A stretch of DNA of 64,000 nt from positions 186,001-250,000 of the forward strand of contig JACKEQ010000006.1 in the NCBI GenBank assembly GCA_020632885.1. The letters run 5' to 3'. Shown here piece after piece: positions 44,693 through 52,979 of the stretch (within the stretch, counting starts at the first letter, position 1; every line of letters starts with the position of its first letter). The position numbers and the translations under genes were made by a program. The DNA is from Alphaproteobacteria bacterium (GTDB lineage Bacteria; Myxococcota_A; UBA796; GCA-2862545). The notes below the pieces were generated by a model. The model was not told where the DNA came from, did no database searches, and worked only from the letters and a program-made list of their open reading frames with translations.

Positions 44693-45226
44693 TTGGACTG
44701 GACACGCAGGCAGTTCGGGCTCTGGGCGGGCGCCGCCCTCCTCGCCGCTGACGCATGGGCCGCAGAGCCCGTCCAGCAGGCCGTGATCCCCGACCCGAAG
44801 GCGACGCCCGACCCGAAGGCGACGGCCGAGCCGGAGGCGGAGCCGCTGGTCCTGGACGGCGTCTGGGCGTCGGCGACGGACACGGAGGTCACCTGGACGC
44901 TGCGCGCCCGCCACGGCGAGCGCGAGGGGGTCTCCCTGCGCTGGCTGGTCGCCGCGGTGCGCGTCGTCGACGGCACCACGTCCACGGGCGTCATGGCCTG
45001 GTCGGGCGACAACCACCCCTGGTCGCGCCGGCTCCTGGCCCCGGACATGGTCGATGTCCCTCCCCGGCGGCTGGTCGCGATCGGCGAGCTGCACGCCATG
45101 GTGCCGGCGCCCCTGCGCACGGCCACCGCCCGCCTGCACGCGGAGATCCAGGTCTGGCGGGGCGAGGACAGCCGGATGTTCCCGCTGCCGCCCATGCCCG
45201 TCCTGAACCCGGATCGAATGGGGTGA
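44693..45226 (+). CDS. Tat-exported protein of unknown function
   Basis: TTG 44693 with GGAGG four bases upstream gives 177 residues. The N-terminus LDWTRRQFGLWAGAALLAADAWA is a twin-arginine signal (TRRQF). The mature part starts with a KATPDPKATAEPEA linker and then a beta-rich domain with many Trp (GVWASATDTEVTWTLRARHGE, WSGDNHPWSRRLL, QVWRGEDSRMFPLPP). No cofactor motif is seen. The next gene starts on the overlapping GTGA, so they are translated together. Confidence 0.65.
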   Translation: MDWTRRQFGLWAGAALLAADAWAAEPVQQAVIPDPKATPDPKATAEPEAEPLVLDGVWASATDTEVTWTLRARHGEREGVSLRWLVAAVRVVDGTTSTGVMAWSGDNHPWSRRLLAPDMVDVPPRRLVAIGELHAMVPAPLRTATARLHAEIQVWRGEDSRMFPLPPMPVLNPDRMG

Positions 45227-46107
45227 CGCCCCTCGAGGCGCTCGTCCACGACAGCCTGCTCGACTGGATCGACACCGAAGGCAGGCCCCTCGGGGAGTCC
45301 GCCAGCCCGCTGTGGGACGGTGAGGGCGAGCGCGCCTGCCCGTTCGCGGGGTCGAGGCGCGGGAGACCCATGAACACGGCCGCCCTCGCGCAGGTCCTCG
45401 CGCACCGGGAGCAAGCCCTGGCCGCCCTCCGGGCCGCATCGGGTCCCACGGCGGGCGACGCGTGGCTGGCCACCTGCGCCCTGCGCTGGGCACCGCTGTT
45501 CGGCCCCCGACCCGTGCCCGCGACCGACGCGGCCACCTTCAAGACGGTGCTCGGCATCACCCGCCCCCTCACGAGCTGGCTCCTGCTCTCGCCAGGGTCT
45601 GCTGGAGAGCCCCTCCACACCCTGGTGCCCCCCGGCACCGTCGTCGACCGCCTCGAGCACGAGGGCTGGCTGCACGGGTCCCGCCAGGTGTGCGCGGCCC
45701 CCCCGGAGCGCATCGTCGAGGCCTGGGAGGCCCTCGTGGTCCCCGACATCCCGGAGATCGACACCACCGGCGCCCTGGTGGCCTCGGGTCTCTGGGCCGT
45801 GCTCGGGCAGACCCGCAGCCTCCTCCGGCAGGGCGTGCTGCACGAGGTCCCCGGGTGGTCTCCGGTGGCGTCGCCCCAGCCCGGCTGGCCCGCGGTCACC
45901 CATCTGCTCGCGGCACGCGGGCCCGGCTCGCTCGTCCGGGAGGTGCCGCGCTTCGAGCCGCGCTGGGCACGGCACGTCTGGGTGGACGTACCGCCCGCGC
46001 TGGACGCGCTCGTGACGGCCTGCGAGCAGAGCCGCACGCTGTCCGACCTGGACGGCGCGTGGGCGGCGTTCGTGCACGCCCTGCCGGCCGCCTGGACGGC
46101 TACTTGA
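45223..46107 (+). CDS. Hypothetical cytoplasmic protein
   Basis: GTG 45223 overlaps the stop of the Tat-signal gene; 294 residues. The protein is Ala/Leu/Trp-rich, without signal or membrane helix, and contains SLLDWIDTEGRPL near the N-terminus, an ERACPFAGSRRGR segment, and several helical stretches. No domain is recognised. It could be a cytoplasmic partner of the exported protein. The 3' end overlaps the converging DUF6340-like gene by eight bases. Confidence 0.55.
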   Translation: MTPLEALVHDSLLDWIDTEGRPLGESASPLWDGEGERACPFAGSRRGRPMNTAALAQVLAHREQALAALRAASGPTAGDAWLATCALRWAPLFGPRPVPATDAATFKTVLGITRPLTSWLLLSPGSAGEPLHTLVPPGTVVDRLEHEGWLHGSRQVCAAPPERIVEAWEALVVPDIPEIDTTGALVASGLWAVLGQTRSLLRQGVLHEVPGWSPVASPQPGWPAVTHLLAARGPGSLVREVPRFEPRWARHVWVDVPPALDALVTACEQSRTLSDLDGAWAAFVHALPAAWTAT

Positions 46108-47065
46108 GGCCCTGGTCCTCGAGGCGACGCTCGTTGTCGACCCGCGCCTTGAGCTGCCGGTAGTAGCTCTTCACGATGTCCTTGTTCCAGCGGCCCACGA
46201 TGGGATCGAGGGTCTCGAGCGCCTTGTCGGGACGGCCCATCACCTCGAAGGTGAGCGCGACGTTGTACTGCGCCTTCATGCCGCGCTTGCCCCCGGCGTT
46301 CCAGTGCTCCTTCCAGGCCTTGCGGGCGTCCACCCACTTCCCGACCTCCGCGTAGCGCCGGCCCTCCTTGAGCTTGCCGTTGGCGAAGAACGACCGGCGG
46401 CCCTTGATGCGCACCGCGAACACCTCGTTGGCGAAGCCGTTCGCGCAGCTCACCGCGAGACCCGGCTTGATCTTCGAGACCTCGGGAGCCACCTGCTCGC
46501 GGGCCCGGATGCGCGCCTTGCTGGTCGCGGAGGCCGTGCGGCTGGCGTAGTACGTGTCGTCGAACAGCATCACCCGGTTGAAGGGGTCCATGTACCGGAT
46601 CCCGAGATTGCCCTTCACGGACCGGCTCACCCGGTGGCGGTTCTCGACGACCTGCACGCCGTTCACCGTGTTGGTGACGTCCACGAGGTCGTGCTGGTAC
46701 TGCCCCAGCTCGTAGCTCAGGCTGTCGAAGCTGATGATCGCCTGGGCCTGGTTCTGCTTGGCGAGCTTCGCGAGCTCCTCCCAGGACGGGTCGACGGACA
46801 GGTCCGGGTTGTTCTGGGTCGGCACGAACACGAGCTCGAAGGCCTCGTTGGACCTCGCCTTCTCCCGGAAGGCAGAGACGGCCCGGTCGACGATGATCAG
46901 ATCGTTGCCCCGCACGTTCCGCGCCGCGAGGTCCAGGAGCAGCACGCGCCGGGTGCCGTCCGGGGGCGGCAGGTTCGCGGCGCGCACGTAGTCGATGTTG
47001 GTGGTCCAGGTCGCGTGGGCGTTGCCCAGGGTCCCGAGGGATGCGATCAGGCCGAGCGTGACCAA
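46100..47065 (-). CDS. DUF6340-like secreted protein with C-terminal TPR
   Basis: TTG 47065 has a strong GGAGGAG four bases upstream; 321 residues. The signal peptide ends near ANAHA (GLIASLGTLGNAHA). The first 200 residues form a mixed domain (RRVLLLDLAARNVRGNDLI, QAQAIISFDSLSYELGQYQ, MLFDDTYYASRTASATSKARIR). The last 100 residues are helical repeat-like (FANGKLKEGRRYAEVGKWVDARKAWKEHW, QYNVALTFEVMGRPDKALETLDPIV), as in DUF6340 proteins of Bacteroidota. Family assignment is tentative. Confidence 0.62.
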   Translation of the reverse strand: MVTLGLIASLGTLGNAHATWTTNIDYVRAANLPPPDGTRRVLLLDLAARNVRGNDLIIVDRAVSAFREKARSNEAFELVFVPTQNNPDLSVDPSWEELAKLAKQNQAQAIISFDSLSYELGQYQHDLVDVTNTVNGVQVVENRHRVSRSVKGNLGIRYMDPFNRVMLFDDTYYASRTASATSKARIRAREQVAPEVSKIKPGLAVSCANGFANEVFAVRIKGRRSFFANGKLKEGRRYAEVGKWVDARKAWKEHWNAGGKRGMKAQYNVALTFEVMGRPDKALETLDPIVGRWNKDIVKSYYRQLKARVDNERRLEDQGLK

Positions 47066-47118
47066 GGGTCTCCTCCTCTTCGAGCGTGAGAGACCCTACG
47101 CGCTCGGGCCCGCCGTAT

Positions 47119-47628
47119 TCAAGAGAGGGGCGTGTCCCAGGGCACGCGGGGGATCACGACGGGCGGGCTCTCCCCCACGATCGCGGCCCGCTCGGCGGCC
47201 ACCGCGGCGGCCAGCTCCTCCCAGCTCCCGAATCGCTCCCTGAGCTCCGCAGCCAGGGCCCGTGCGCGCTCGCGACCCTCATCGGCGTCGAGCCATCCGG
47301 CCTCGACCGCACGCCGGAGCACCCACAGCGCCCGTACACGGCTCCAAGCGACCGCGTCGGTGCGCCACGTGAGCTCGTCGGCGAGGGCGAACGCCTCGTC
47401 GGCCGTGACGACGCCCCACCCCCCGTCCAGGGCCTCGCGGGCCGCCACCGCCCCTCCGCCCGGGAACCCCCCGACCAGGGAGCACGCGCCCTCCAGCCAC
47501 GCGTCACCCGGCCGAGCCACCGCCCTCCGGCTCCAGAGCACCATCAGACCCGCCCCGCCAGCACCGATCGCACTGAGGCCCGCGAGCACGGCCCCCAACA
47601 CGGCGACTCCGACAGCGACCCCCTCCAA
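47119..47628 (-). CDS. DUF1266-like protein with N-terminal membrane helix
   Basis: 169 residues: one membrane helix (about 4-30), then a soluble helical domain with WRTDAVAWSRVRALWVLRRAVEAGWLDADEGRERARALAAELRERFGSWEEL. The RxWxLRRxxxAGWLDxDEGxxRAxxLAxxLxxRFxSWEE pattern matches DUF1266 (YbeR/YbeU relatives, some linked to polymorphic toxins). It is divergent from the repeat protein at 47708, sharing an AT-rich control region with a palindrome. Confidence 0.65.
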   Translation of the reverse strand: MEGVAVGVAVLGAVLAGLSAIGAGGAGLMVLWSRRAVARPGDAWLEGACSLVGGFPGGGAVAAREALDGGWGVVTADEAFALADELTWRTDAVAWSRVRALWVLRRAVEAGWLDADEGRERARALAAELRERFGSWEELAAAVAAERAAIVGESPPVVIPRVPWDTPLS

Positions 47629-47651
47629 CGACCCTCCTGGACATCGACGTA

Positions 47652-47664
47652 GTAGACCGTCTAC
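47652..47664. promoter_or_regulatory. Palindromic operator candidate GTAGAC-C-GTCTAC
   Basis: A perfect 13-base palindrome lies in the unusually AT-rich stretch 47640-47710 between two divergent genes (starts 47628 and 47708/47744). Its TAGACCGTCTA core resembles TetR-family half-sites. No regulator gene is adjacent. Confidence 0.45.
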
Positions 47665-47707
47665 ATCTCAGCAACTTCACGCAGATTTCAAGCGTTGAAA
47701 GATTTCC

Positions 47708-48418
47708 ATGGTCGCATTACATGGTTTTGCGGAGGTATGTGACGTGGCACACTTTACTGAATGCAATGTCGGCGAGGTGCTCCCGGGAGGAGTGACCCTG
47801 GAGGAGAACGAGCGATCGGCGCTGCGCGACTGGCTGGACTGGCAGGTGGCTCAGGGGACCGATCCCGACGCCGTCCGGAGCATGCTGGCCGGCGATTTTC
47901 ATGGTGTCGCCGAGGATCTCGCGCCTGTGATCGCAGAAGCGACCGGGGCTGCCGAGGTCCTGGAGCAGCCCATCCGCGACCTTCGGAGCACCCTGGCCAC
48001 CGGAGAGCACGACGCGATCCTTGCAGAGCTCCTGGAGGCAGAGCGGGTGAACGGGTGTCGGAAGGGGGCCATCCGGGCTCTGGAGGCGAGGCGGTACCTC
48101 GTGCGTCTGGACGGGATCCTCGCGCACTCCATCCCCGATCTGGAGCTCCTGCTGGCCGCGGGCCTGCACGACGACGATGTCGGGGCGCTGTGCGACCGGG
48201 AGGCCTGCACGCACGGCAGGAAGGGAGCGCTGGCCGCCCTGGAGGCCCGCCTGCGACTCGTCAGGGTCTCGCGTGTGCTGGAGGGCACGCTCGCAGACCT
48301 CGACGTGTGGCTGGAGTCGGGCCCGCCTCTGGACGAAGTGCGCCACCTGTTGCGGGAGGAGCGCTCCGGAAAGGCCAGGATCGGCGCCTTGACGGCCCTC
48401 GGGCACGCGGCTGCGTGA
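47708..48418 (+). CDS. Protein with three novel helical repeats
   Basis: 236 residues from ATG 47708; GTG 47744, eight bases after GGAGG, is a better-supported start and would remove 12 residues. From about residue 95 on there are three repeats of about 46 residues with the pattern L-L-E-x-E-x-x-G-x-R-K-G-A-I-x-A-L-E-A-R-x-x-L-V-R-L-x-x-I-L-x-x-S-I-P-D-L-E (GCRKGAIRALEARRYLVRL, HGRKGALAALEARLRLVRV, GKARIGALTALGHA). The unit looks like a helix-turn-helix hairpin. I know no family with it. The start region is richer in A and T than anything around, with a palindrome upstream, which hints at transfer or tight control. Confidence 0.65.
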   Translation: MVALHGFAEVCDVAHFTECNVGEVLPGGVTLEENERSALRDWLDWQVAQGTDPDAVRSMLAGDFHGVAEDLAPVIAEATGAAEVLEQPIRDLRSTLATGEHDAILAELLEAERVNGCRKGAIRALEARRYLVRLDGILAHSIPDLELLLAAGLHDDDVGALCDREACTHGRKGALAALEARLRLVRVSRVLEGTLADLDVWLESGPPLDEVRHLLREERSGKARIGALTALGHAAA

Positions 48419-48497
48419 GCCTCGAGCAGCTCGGAGCCCCGGTCGCGCCCGCCGACGGACAGTGACCCCGGCGCCCCACGAGGGATAGCGGGGGTCC

Positions 48498-49292
48498 ATG
48501 CGATTCTGGACGTTCTCCGTCCTCCTCACGTCCATGGCGGTCCTGACGGCCTGCCGACGGACCCCTGCGCCTCCCGTGGACGACTACGCGCCACCTCCAC
48601 CCCTCCCGCCGGGACCGGACGTCCCGGTCTCCGCGGCGGGCCTGGAGGCGCGCGCCGACCGCCTGCGGGGCGGCTGTGTGCGCGGCGACCTCGTGATCCT
48701 CCAGCTCGGCGACCGCTCCGTGCAGGCCCGCGATCTCTCCACGGGCGAGGCACGCTGGAGGCACGCCGGGCTCCTCGGCGCCTGCCTGGGAGCACAGGTG
48801 TTGGTGCTCGGGGACGACGCGGTGCACACGGTGGATCCCCGATCCGGTGCGTCCGTGGCCAGCCTGCCGCTCCCCGCCCCACCGGCGTGCACCGGGATGG
48901 CGTGGGTGCAGGACGTCTGGGCGGAGGACGCGCGGTGGTCGATGGCCATCACCGTACAGAGCGTCGGGTGGGCGAACGGCTACCCGCCTTCCCCCCGGGA
49001 GGAGGCCGCGCTCGAGGCGCGCCGATGCTGCCTGTCGGCCACGCTCACCGAGCGGGACGGCGCACCGTCCACGATCGTGCACGACGCCCGCCGCGGCCCC
49101 GACGCCTCGCGCGGGTGCAGCACCTCCACGATCCCCGGCCCCGTGGACCCCGCGCCGCCCGGGTGGGCCGTGGGCACCGATCGCCTCTCCGCCCCCTGGG
49201 AGGCCGGGGTTCACCGGTTGCGCCGCGAGACCTCCGACGGCACCGTCGTCTACGACGTGGAGGTCGAGCGCGAGCGGGACCCGGTACCATGA
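48498..49292 (+). CDS. Lipoprotein with beta-propeller-like domain
   Basis: 264 residues with signal MRFWTFSVLLTSMAVLTAC (Cys19). A Pro-rich linker (DDYAPPPPLPPGPDVP) leads to a domain with LQLGDRSVQARDLSTGEARWRH and VHTVDPRSGASVASLPL, the strand pattern of PQQ/WD-like propeller blades. Only two to three blades can be traced, too few for a full propeller; it may be a partial one. Cys-Cys (RRCCLSATL) and further Cys suggest disulfides. No partner is evident. Confidence 0.6.
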   Translation: MRFWTFSVLLTSMAVLTACRRTPAPPVDDYAPPPPLPPGPDVPVSAAGLEARADRLRGGCVRGDLVILQLGDRSVQARDLSTGEARWRHAGLLGACLGAQVLVLGDDAVHTVDPRSGASVASLPLPAPPACTGMAWVQDVWAEDARWSMAITVQSVGWANGYPPSPREEAALEARRCCLSATLTERDGAPSTIVHDARRGPDASRGCSTSTIPGPVDPAPPGWAVGTDRLSAPWEAGVHRLRRETSDGTVVYDVEVERERDPVP

Positions 49293-49398
49293 GGCGATCG
49301 TGGGGTGGCGGAGCGCCTGATCGCTTCCCAACCCCCGTCGTGCCTGGTATCCTCACGCACGAGGTTCCTCCCTCTCTCGCTGTGTGTGGGGTGTTGTG

Positions 49399-50787
49399 AT
49401 GATGGATGGCATGGGTCCGGACGAGATGGGTCCGGAGAAGACCCCCGAGGTCAAGGCTCCCGAGCCCGCCAAGGAGGCCCCCGCTCCGGCGAAGGAGGCT
49501 CCTGCAGCAGGCAACGCCGCCAAGGCAGCAGAGGTCGCGGCCGGGATCGCGGCCGTCACGCCGGACGCCGGCAACGCCGCTGCCGCCGCCGGCATCGCGC
49601 CCGCCCTGGCGCCCGAGATCACCTCGCCGGCGGGCAATGCTCCCGCTCCTGCGGGCGTGGGCCCGAGCCCCACGGCGCCCGAGAGCAAGGGCTTCCTCGA
49701 GAAGTCGCCGCTCGACCAGGCCATCGGCGCCACGGGAGCCATCGAGAAGCTCGCGTCCAGCATGTCGGGCACGGGCACCCAGACCAACGAGTCCGTCCTG
49801 AAGGGCTTCGCGCCCAAGGACGTCCCCGCTGGCGGGCCCGACAAGACCACCACGCAGAAGGTCGCCGGTGGGGTCGCCACCACGGCCAAGGTCGCCAAGG
49901 GCCTGCTCGAGGCGCCCGGCAATGCCGTCACCGCGTTCACGGGCCAGAAGGACGGCAAGGACGTCTCCGGTCGCGAGCAGGCCAAGGCGGCGGGCGACCT
50001 CACGGGCACGGTCGGCGACGTGGCGGACGTCGCGGGCAAGGGTGCCGAGAAGCTCCTCGGCGAAGGCAAGGTCTCCAAGGCCCTGAGCACCACGAGCAAG
50101 GTCGCGGGCGGCGTCGCGAAGGGCGTCGGCATGGCCGACAACGTCTCGCAGCTCGTCACGGGCAAGAAGGCCGACGGCAGCGAGGCCACCGCCACCGAGC
50201 AGGCGCGCGCGGGCGTGTCCCTCGTGAAGGACTCCGGTGACGTCGCGAGCTCGGCGGCCAAGGGCGTCGAGACGGTCGCCAAGCACCTCGACACCAAGAC
50301 CGTCACCAAGGCCACGACCGAAGCCCTCGTCGCCAAGGGGCTCGACCCCAAGAAGGCCGCAGCCGCAGCCGAGAAGGCCGCCAAGGCCGCCGTGGGCGGT
50401 GGCTCCAAGAGCGCCATCAAGGCCGCAGCGCAGCGCGCCGGTGCCGGGAAGCTCGCCAACGTCGCGAAGCACACCGCCGAGGCCGCCGCGTCCGCCGGCA
50501 AGAGCGCCAAGCTCGCCAAGGTCGCCGCCAAGGCCGGTGGGAAGGCCATCGGCAAGGCCGCCGCGCGGTTCGCGCCCGGCGTGAACGTGGCCATGGCCGC
50601 CATCGACACCGTCGCAGCCGGGAAGGACATCGCGGACGCGTGGAACGGCAAGGGCAGCGTGGGCAAGGCCGCCGTGAGCGGTGTCCGGGCGCTCGGCTCC
50701 ATCGCCGCCGCCACGAACATCCCGGTCGTCTCGCAGGTGGGCGCGGGTATCTCGGCCATCGCGGACTTCGCCCTCAGCTTCTGGTGA
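49399..50787 (+). CDS. Ala/Lys/Gly-rich repeat protein, possible secreted effector or surface protein
   Basis: ATG 49399 gives 462 residues without a signal peptide. Residues 1-95 are Pro/Ala/Glu-rich and disordered. Two copies of a repeat of about 60 residues follow (about 177-238 and 252-310), with TGxKDGxxxxxxEQAxAxxxLxxxxGDVAxxAxKGxE. From 310 to 400 the chain is a Lys/Ala amphipathic helix series (KKAAAAAEKAAKAAV, GKLANVAKHTAEAAASAGKSAKLAKVAAKAGG). The last 65 residues are hydrophobic Gly/Ala helices (FAPGVNVAMAAIDTVAAGKDI, VPVVSQVGAGISAIADF) like membrane-insertion segments of toxins. A trigger-factor-like protein is encoded seven bases downstream and may keep it soluble. Confidence 0.6.
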   Translation: MMDGMGPDEMGPEKTPEVKAPEPAKEAPAPAKEAPAAGNAAKAAEVAAGIAAVTPDAGNAAAAAGIAPALAPEITSPAGNAPAPAGVGPSPTAPESKGFLEKSPLDQAIGATGAIEKLASSMSGTGTQTNESVLKGFAPKDVPAGGPDKTTTQKVAGGVATTAKVAKGLLEAPGNAVTAFTGQKDGKDVSGREQAKAAGDLTGTVGDVADVAGKGAEKLLGEGKVSKALSTTSKVAGGVAKGVGMADNVSQLVTGKKADGSEATATEQARAGVSLVKDSGDVASSAAKGVETVAKHLDTKTVTKATTEALVAKGLDPKKAAAAAEKAAKAAVGGGSKSAIKAAAQRAGAGKLANVAKHTAEAAASAGKSAKLAKVAAKAGGKAIGKAAARFAPGVNVAMAAIDTVAAGKDIADAWNGKGSVGKAAVSGVRALGSIAAATNIPVVSQVGAGISAIADFALSFW

Positions 50788-50794
50788 TCCCCGC

Positions 50795-51835
50795 GTGCTG
50801 ATCGACGATCTCAAGGCCACCCTCGCGGGTGCGCCTCCGCCCGTGCTCGATCTCCCTCCGATCGAGGCGCCGCCGCTGCACGACCTCATCGTGGTCGTGC
50901 CTGCACTCCCTCCCGAGCGCGAGGTCGACGAGGCCCGTCTGCTCGAGCTCTACGAGGCCCGGATCCGCGAGACTGCCCCGCGGCGCCGACGCGAGACCGG
51001 GGAGTTCGCGAAGGCCGGTGACGAGGTCCTCGTGACCATGGCCTTCTTCCACGAGGGGAAGGCCCTCGCCTTCACCGCGGTCGACCGCGAGCTGCTCGTC
51101 GCTGGCGAGCCCTGGTCGGTGCCCGGCGTGGGCGAAGGCCTGATCGGCGCGACCTACGAGGAGCTCTCGTCCATCCGGACCACCTTCCCGGAGGACCACG
51201 AGGCCGCGTGGCTCCGCGGCGTGACGGGCACCTGGCGCGCGCGCATCCTGGAGATCGACGTGGTGTCCGAGCCCGACTGGGAGGCCCCGGATCTCCTCGC
51301 GCAGCACGGGATCGACCTGTCCCTCGACGACTTCATGGTCGCCCTCCGCGAGGAGGAGATCGCGAACATGGCCCTGGAGCTGAAGAACCAGGCCGTGGAG
51401 ATCACGCTCGACCTCCTCCGCAAGCGCGCGCCGTACACGGTCCCCCGGGAGGCCGTAGAGCGCGAGATCTACACGCGCTGGGCGGGTCACGAGGGGCGCG
51501 TGCTCCTCGAGCTCGGGGCTGGCGAGTCCGACCTCAACCTCTCCTTCGCCGCCTGGCTGCGCGACGAGGCCACCTTCGCGGACTGCGAGCGTCGCGTGCA
51601 CGTGGCCGTCATCCTGGCCGCCATCGCGGAGCGCGACGGGGTCACGCTCTCCCGGGAGGCCCTGCAGGACGCGCTGGACACGGCTGCCGCGATGACCGGA
51701 GCCACACCGGAGGCGATCAAGGCGGACCTGAAGGACGATCCCGCCGGGCGCGCGGCCTTCGAGCAGGACGCGTACCACATCCAGCTCGTGGACCACGTGC
51801 TCTCCCACGCCCGCATCCGGTACCTCGAAGGCTGA
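50795..51835 (+). CDS. Trigger factor-like peptidyl-prolyl isomerase
   Basis: GTG 50795 gives 346 residues, shorter than normal trigger factor (about 430-450). The N-terminal ribosome-binding domain is missing. The FKBP-like part is visible (GDEVLVTMAFFHEGKALAFT, PWSVPGVGEGLIGATYEE, AAWLRGVTGTWRARILEIDVVSEP) and the C-terminal helical chaperone domain follows (MALELKNQAVEITLDLLRKRAPYTVPREAVEREI, LRDEATFADCERRVHVAVILAAIAERDGV). Without ribosome docking it is probably not the cell's general trigger factor but a dedicated chaperone, and the neighbouring Ala/Lys-rich protein is the obvious candidate client. Confidence 0.78.
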   Translation: MLIDDLKATLAGAPPPVLDLPPIEAPPLHDLIVVVPALPPEREVDEARLLELYEARIRETAPRRRRETGEFAKAGDEVLVTMAFFHEGKALAFTAVDRELLVAGEPWSVPGVGEGLIGATYEELSSIRTTFPEDHEAAWLRGVTGTWRARILEIDVVSEPDWEAPDLLAQHGIDLSLDDFMVALREEEIANMALELKNQAVEITLDLLRKRAPYTVPREAVEREIYTRWAGHEGRVLLELGAGESDLNLSFAAWLRDEATFADCERRVHVAVILAAIAERDGVTLSREALQDALDTAAAMTGATPEAIKADLKDDPAGRAAFEQDAYHIQLVDHVLSHARIRYLEG

Positions 51836-51871
51836 CCTCAGCGCCGCGCGGGATGTGCCGAAGGGCATGCC

Positions 51872-52174
51872 ATGCAGCGCCCTTCCACCGTCCTCCTCCT
51901 CGGCGACCGTCGCACCCTCCCCGACGTGGGGGCCCGCGTGGTGCACGGCGGTGACGCGCGACCCGCGCTGGACGGAGCCCTGGAGGCGCCCGGCGTGGGC
52001 CTCGTCCTGCTCGATCTGCCCGGACCGCAGCTGATCCCCGCCCTGCGGGCCGCGATCCGCGCCCAGCCCGACGCGGCGCGGGTGGTCCTCCTGGAGGAGG
52101 GACGGCCCTTCCGCTCCGAGCTCGTCGGGCTCTGCACGGCACAGGTGCACACGCCCACCACCACGCCACGCTAG
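51872..52174 (+). CDS. Receiver-like N-terminal part of split HDOD protein
   Basis: 100 residues: STVLLLGDRRTLPDVGARVVHGGDARPALDGALEAPGVGLVLLDLPG resembles the fold of a response-regulator receiver, with LVLLDLPG where a phospho-Asp would lie. It ends at TAG 52172-52174. The same frame continues without another stop through SLVDIHLGGHGLVAPPRDFDSVLPAM into the HDOD gene, so the two pieces are one gene of about 364 codons broken by one in-frame stop. Confidence 0.6.
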   Translation: MQRPSTVLLLGDRRTLPDVGARVVHGGDARPALDGALEAPGVGLVLLDLPGPQLIPALRAAIRAQPDAARVVLLEEGRPFRSELVGLCTAQVHTPTTTPR

Positions 52175-52240
52175 CGCTCGCTGGTCGACATCCACCTCGG
52201 TGGCCACGGGCTCGTCGCGCCCCCGCGGGACTTCGACTCC

Positions 52241-52966
52241 GTGCTCCCCGCGATGGCCGACGCCGTCCGCAGGGTGCTCGAGCTCCTCGATCACCCCGAG
52301 CCCCCGCTCGACCGGGCCGGGGCGGCCATCGAAGCGGACCCCGCCCTCGCGGCATCCGTGCTCTCCCTGGCCAACTCGGCGTACCACGGGATCCCCCGGC
52401 GGGTCGTCAGCGTCCGGGACGCCGCGGTGTTCCTCGGCGGCCGCTCCCTCCGCCTCGCCGTGCTCACGGCCTGGGTGTTCGATCGCTTCGAGGTGAGCGC
52501 CGCGGGTCTCCGCGATCGGGCTGCCGAGCGTCTCTCCATCGCACGGCACCTGGGCGCGATCTCGGACGAGGCGGCCACCGCGGCCCTCCTCCTCGACGTC
52601 GGGTCACTCCTGCTGCTCGAGCGGCACCGGGCCTGGCTGCAGTCCACAGCCCGGCTGGAGGTGGGGGCGCAGCGTGCCGCCGACACCGAGAGGCTCGGGC
52701 TCGACCGCGATCTCCTCGGTGCCCACCTCCTCGCCCGCTGGCGGCTCCCGTCCGCCGTCGTCGCTGGCGTCGGCCAGGGTCGCACGAGCTTCCCAGATCC
52801 CTCGGCGGGGCTCGGCCCACACGCCGTCTGCTGGCTGGCGGAGGCCGTGCGCCTCCACCTCCAGGGCGCGCCGGAGCCGGACCCGGGCTGGGTGCGCACG
52901 ATGGGCCTCCACCACCGCGTGGCCGAGCTGCTGGAGATGGCCGAGAGCCGCGTTCGCGCGAGCTGA
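52241..52966 (+). CDS. HDOD-domain signalling protein, C-terminal part of split gene
   Basis: 241 residues from GTG 52241 if translated on its own. It has the HDOD pattern: LELLDHPEPPLDRAGAAIEADPALAASVLSLANSAYHG, then VVSVRDAAVFLGGRSLRLAVLTAWVF, and a helical rest. HDOD proteins lack the HD-domain metal residues and act in two-component or c-di-GMP-type signalling. The upstream receiver-like ORF is in the same frame and separated only by TAG 52172-52174 and 22 codons. No good ribosome site precedes GTG 52241. The coupled TPR-CHAT gene starts 13 bases downstream. Confidence 0.8.
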   Translation: MLPAMADAVRRVLELLDHPEPPLDRAGAAIEADPALAASVLSLANSAYHGIPRRVVSVRDAAVFLGGRSLRLAVLTAWVFDRFEVSAAGLRDRAAERLSIARHLGAISDEAATAALLLDVGSLLLLERHRAWLQSTARLEVGAQRAADTERLGLDRDLLGAHLLARWRLPSAVVAGVGQGRTSFPDPSAGLGPHAVCWLAEAVRLHLQGAPEPDPGWVRTMGLHHRVAELLEMAESRVRAS

Positions 52967-52979
52967 TTACCCTCCGGGA

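Noticed and set aside
52172..52174. TAG recoding (pyrrolysine-type)
   Set aside because: No pyl genes or downstream element are seen, and other genes here do not show in-frame TAG; mutation or error is simpler.
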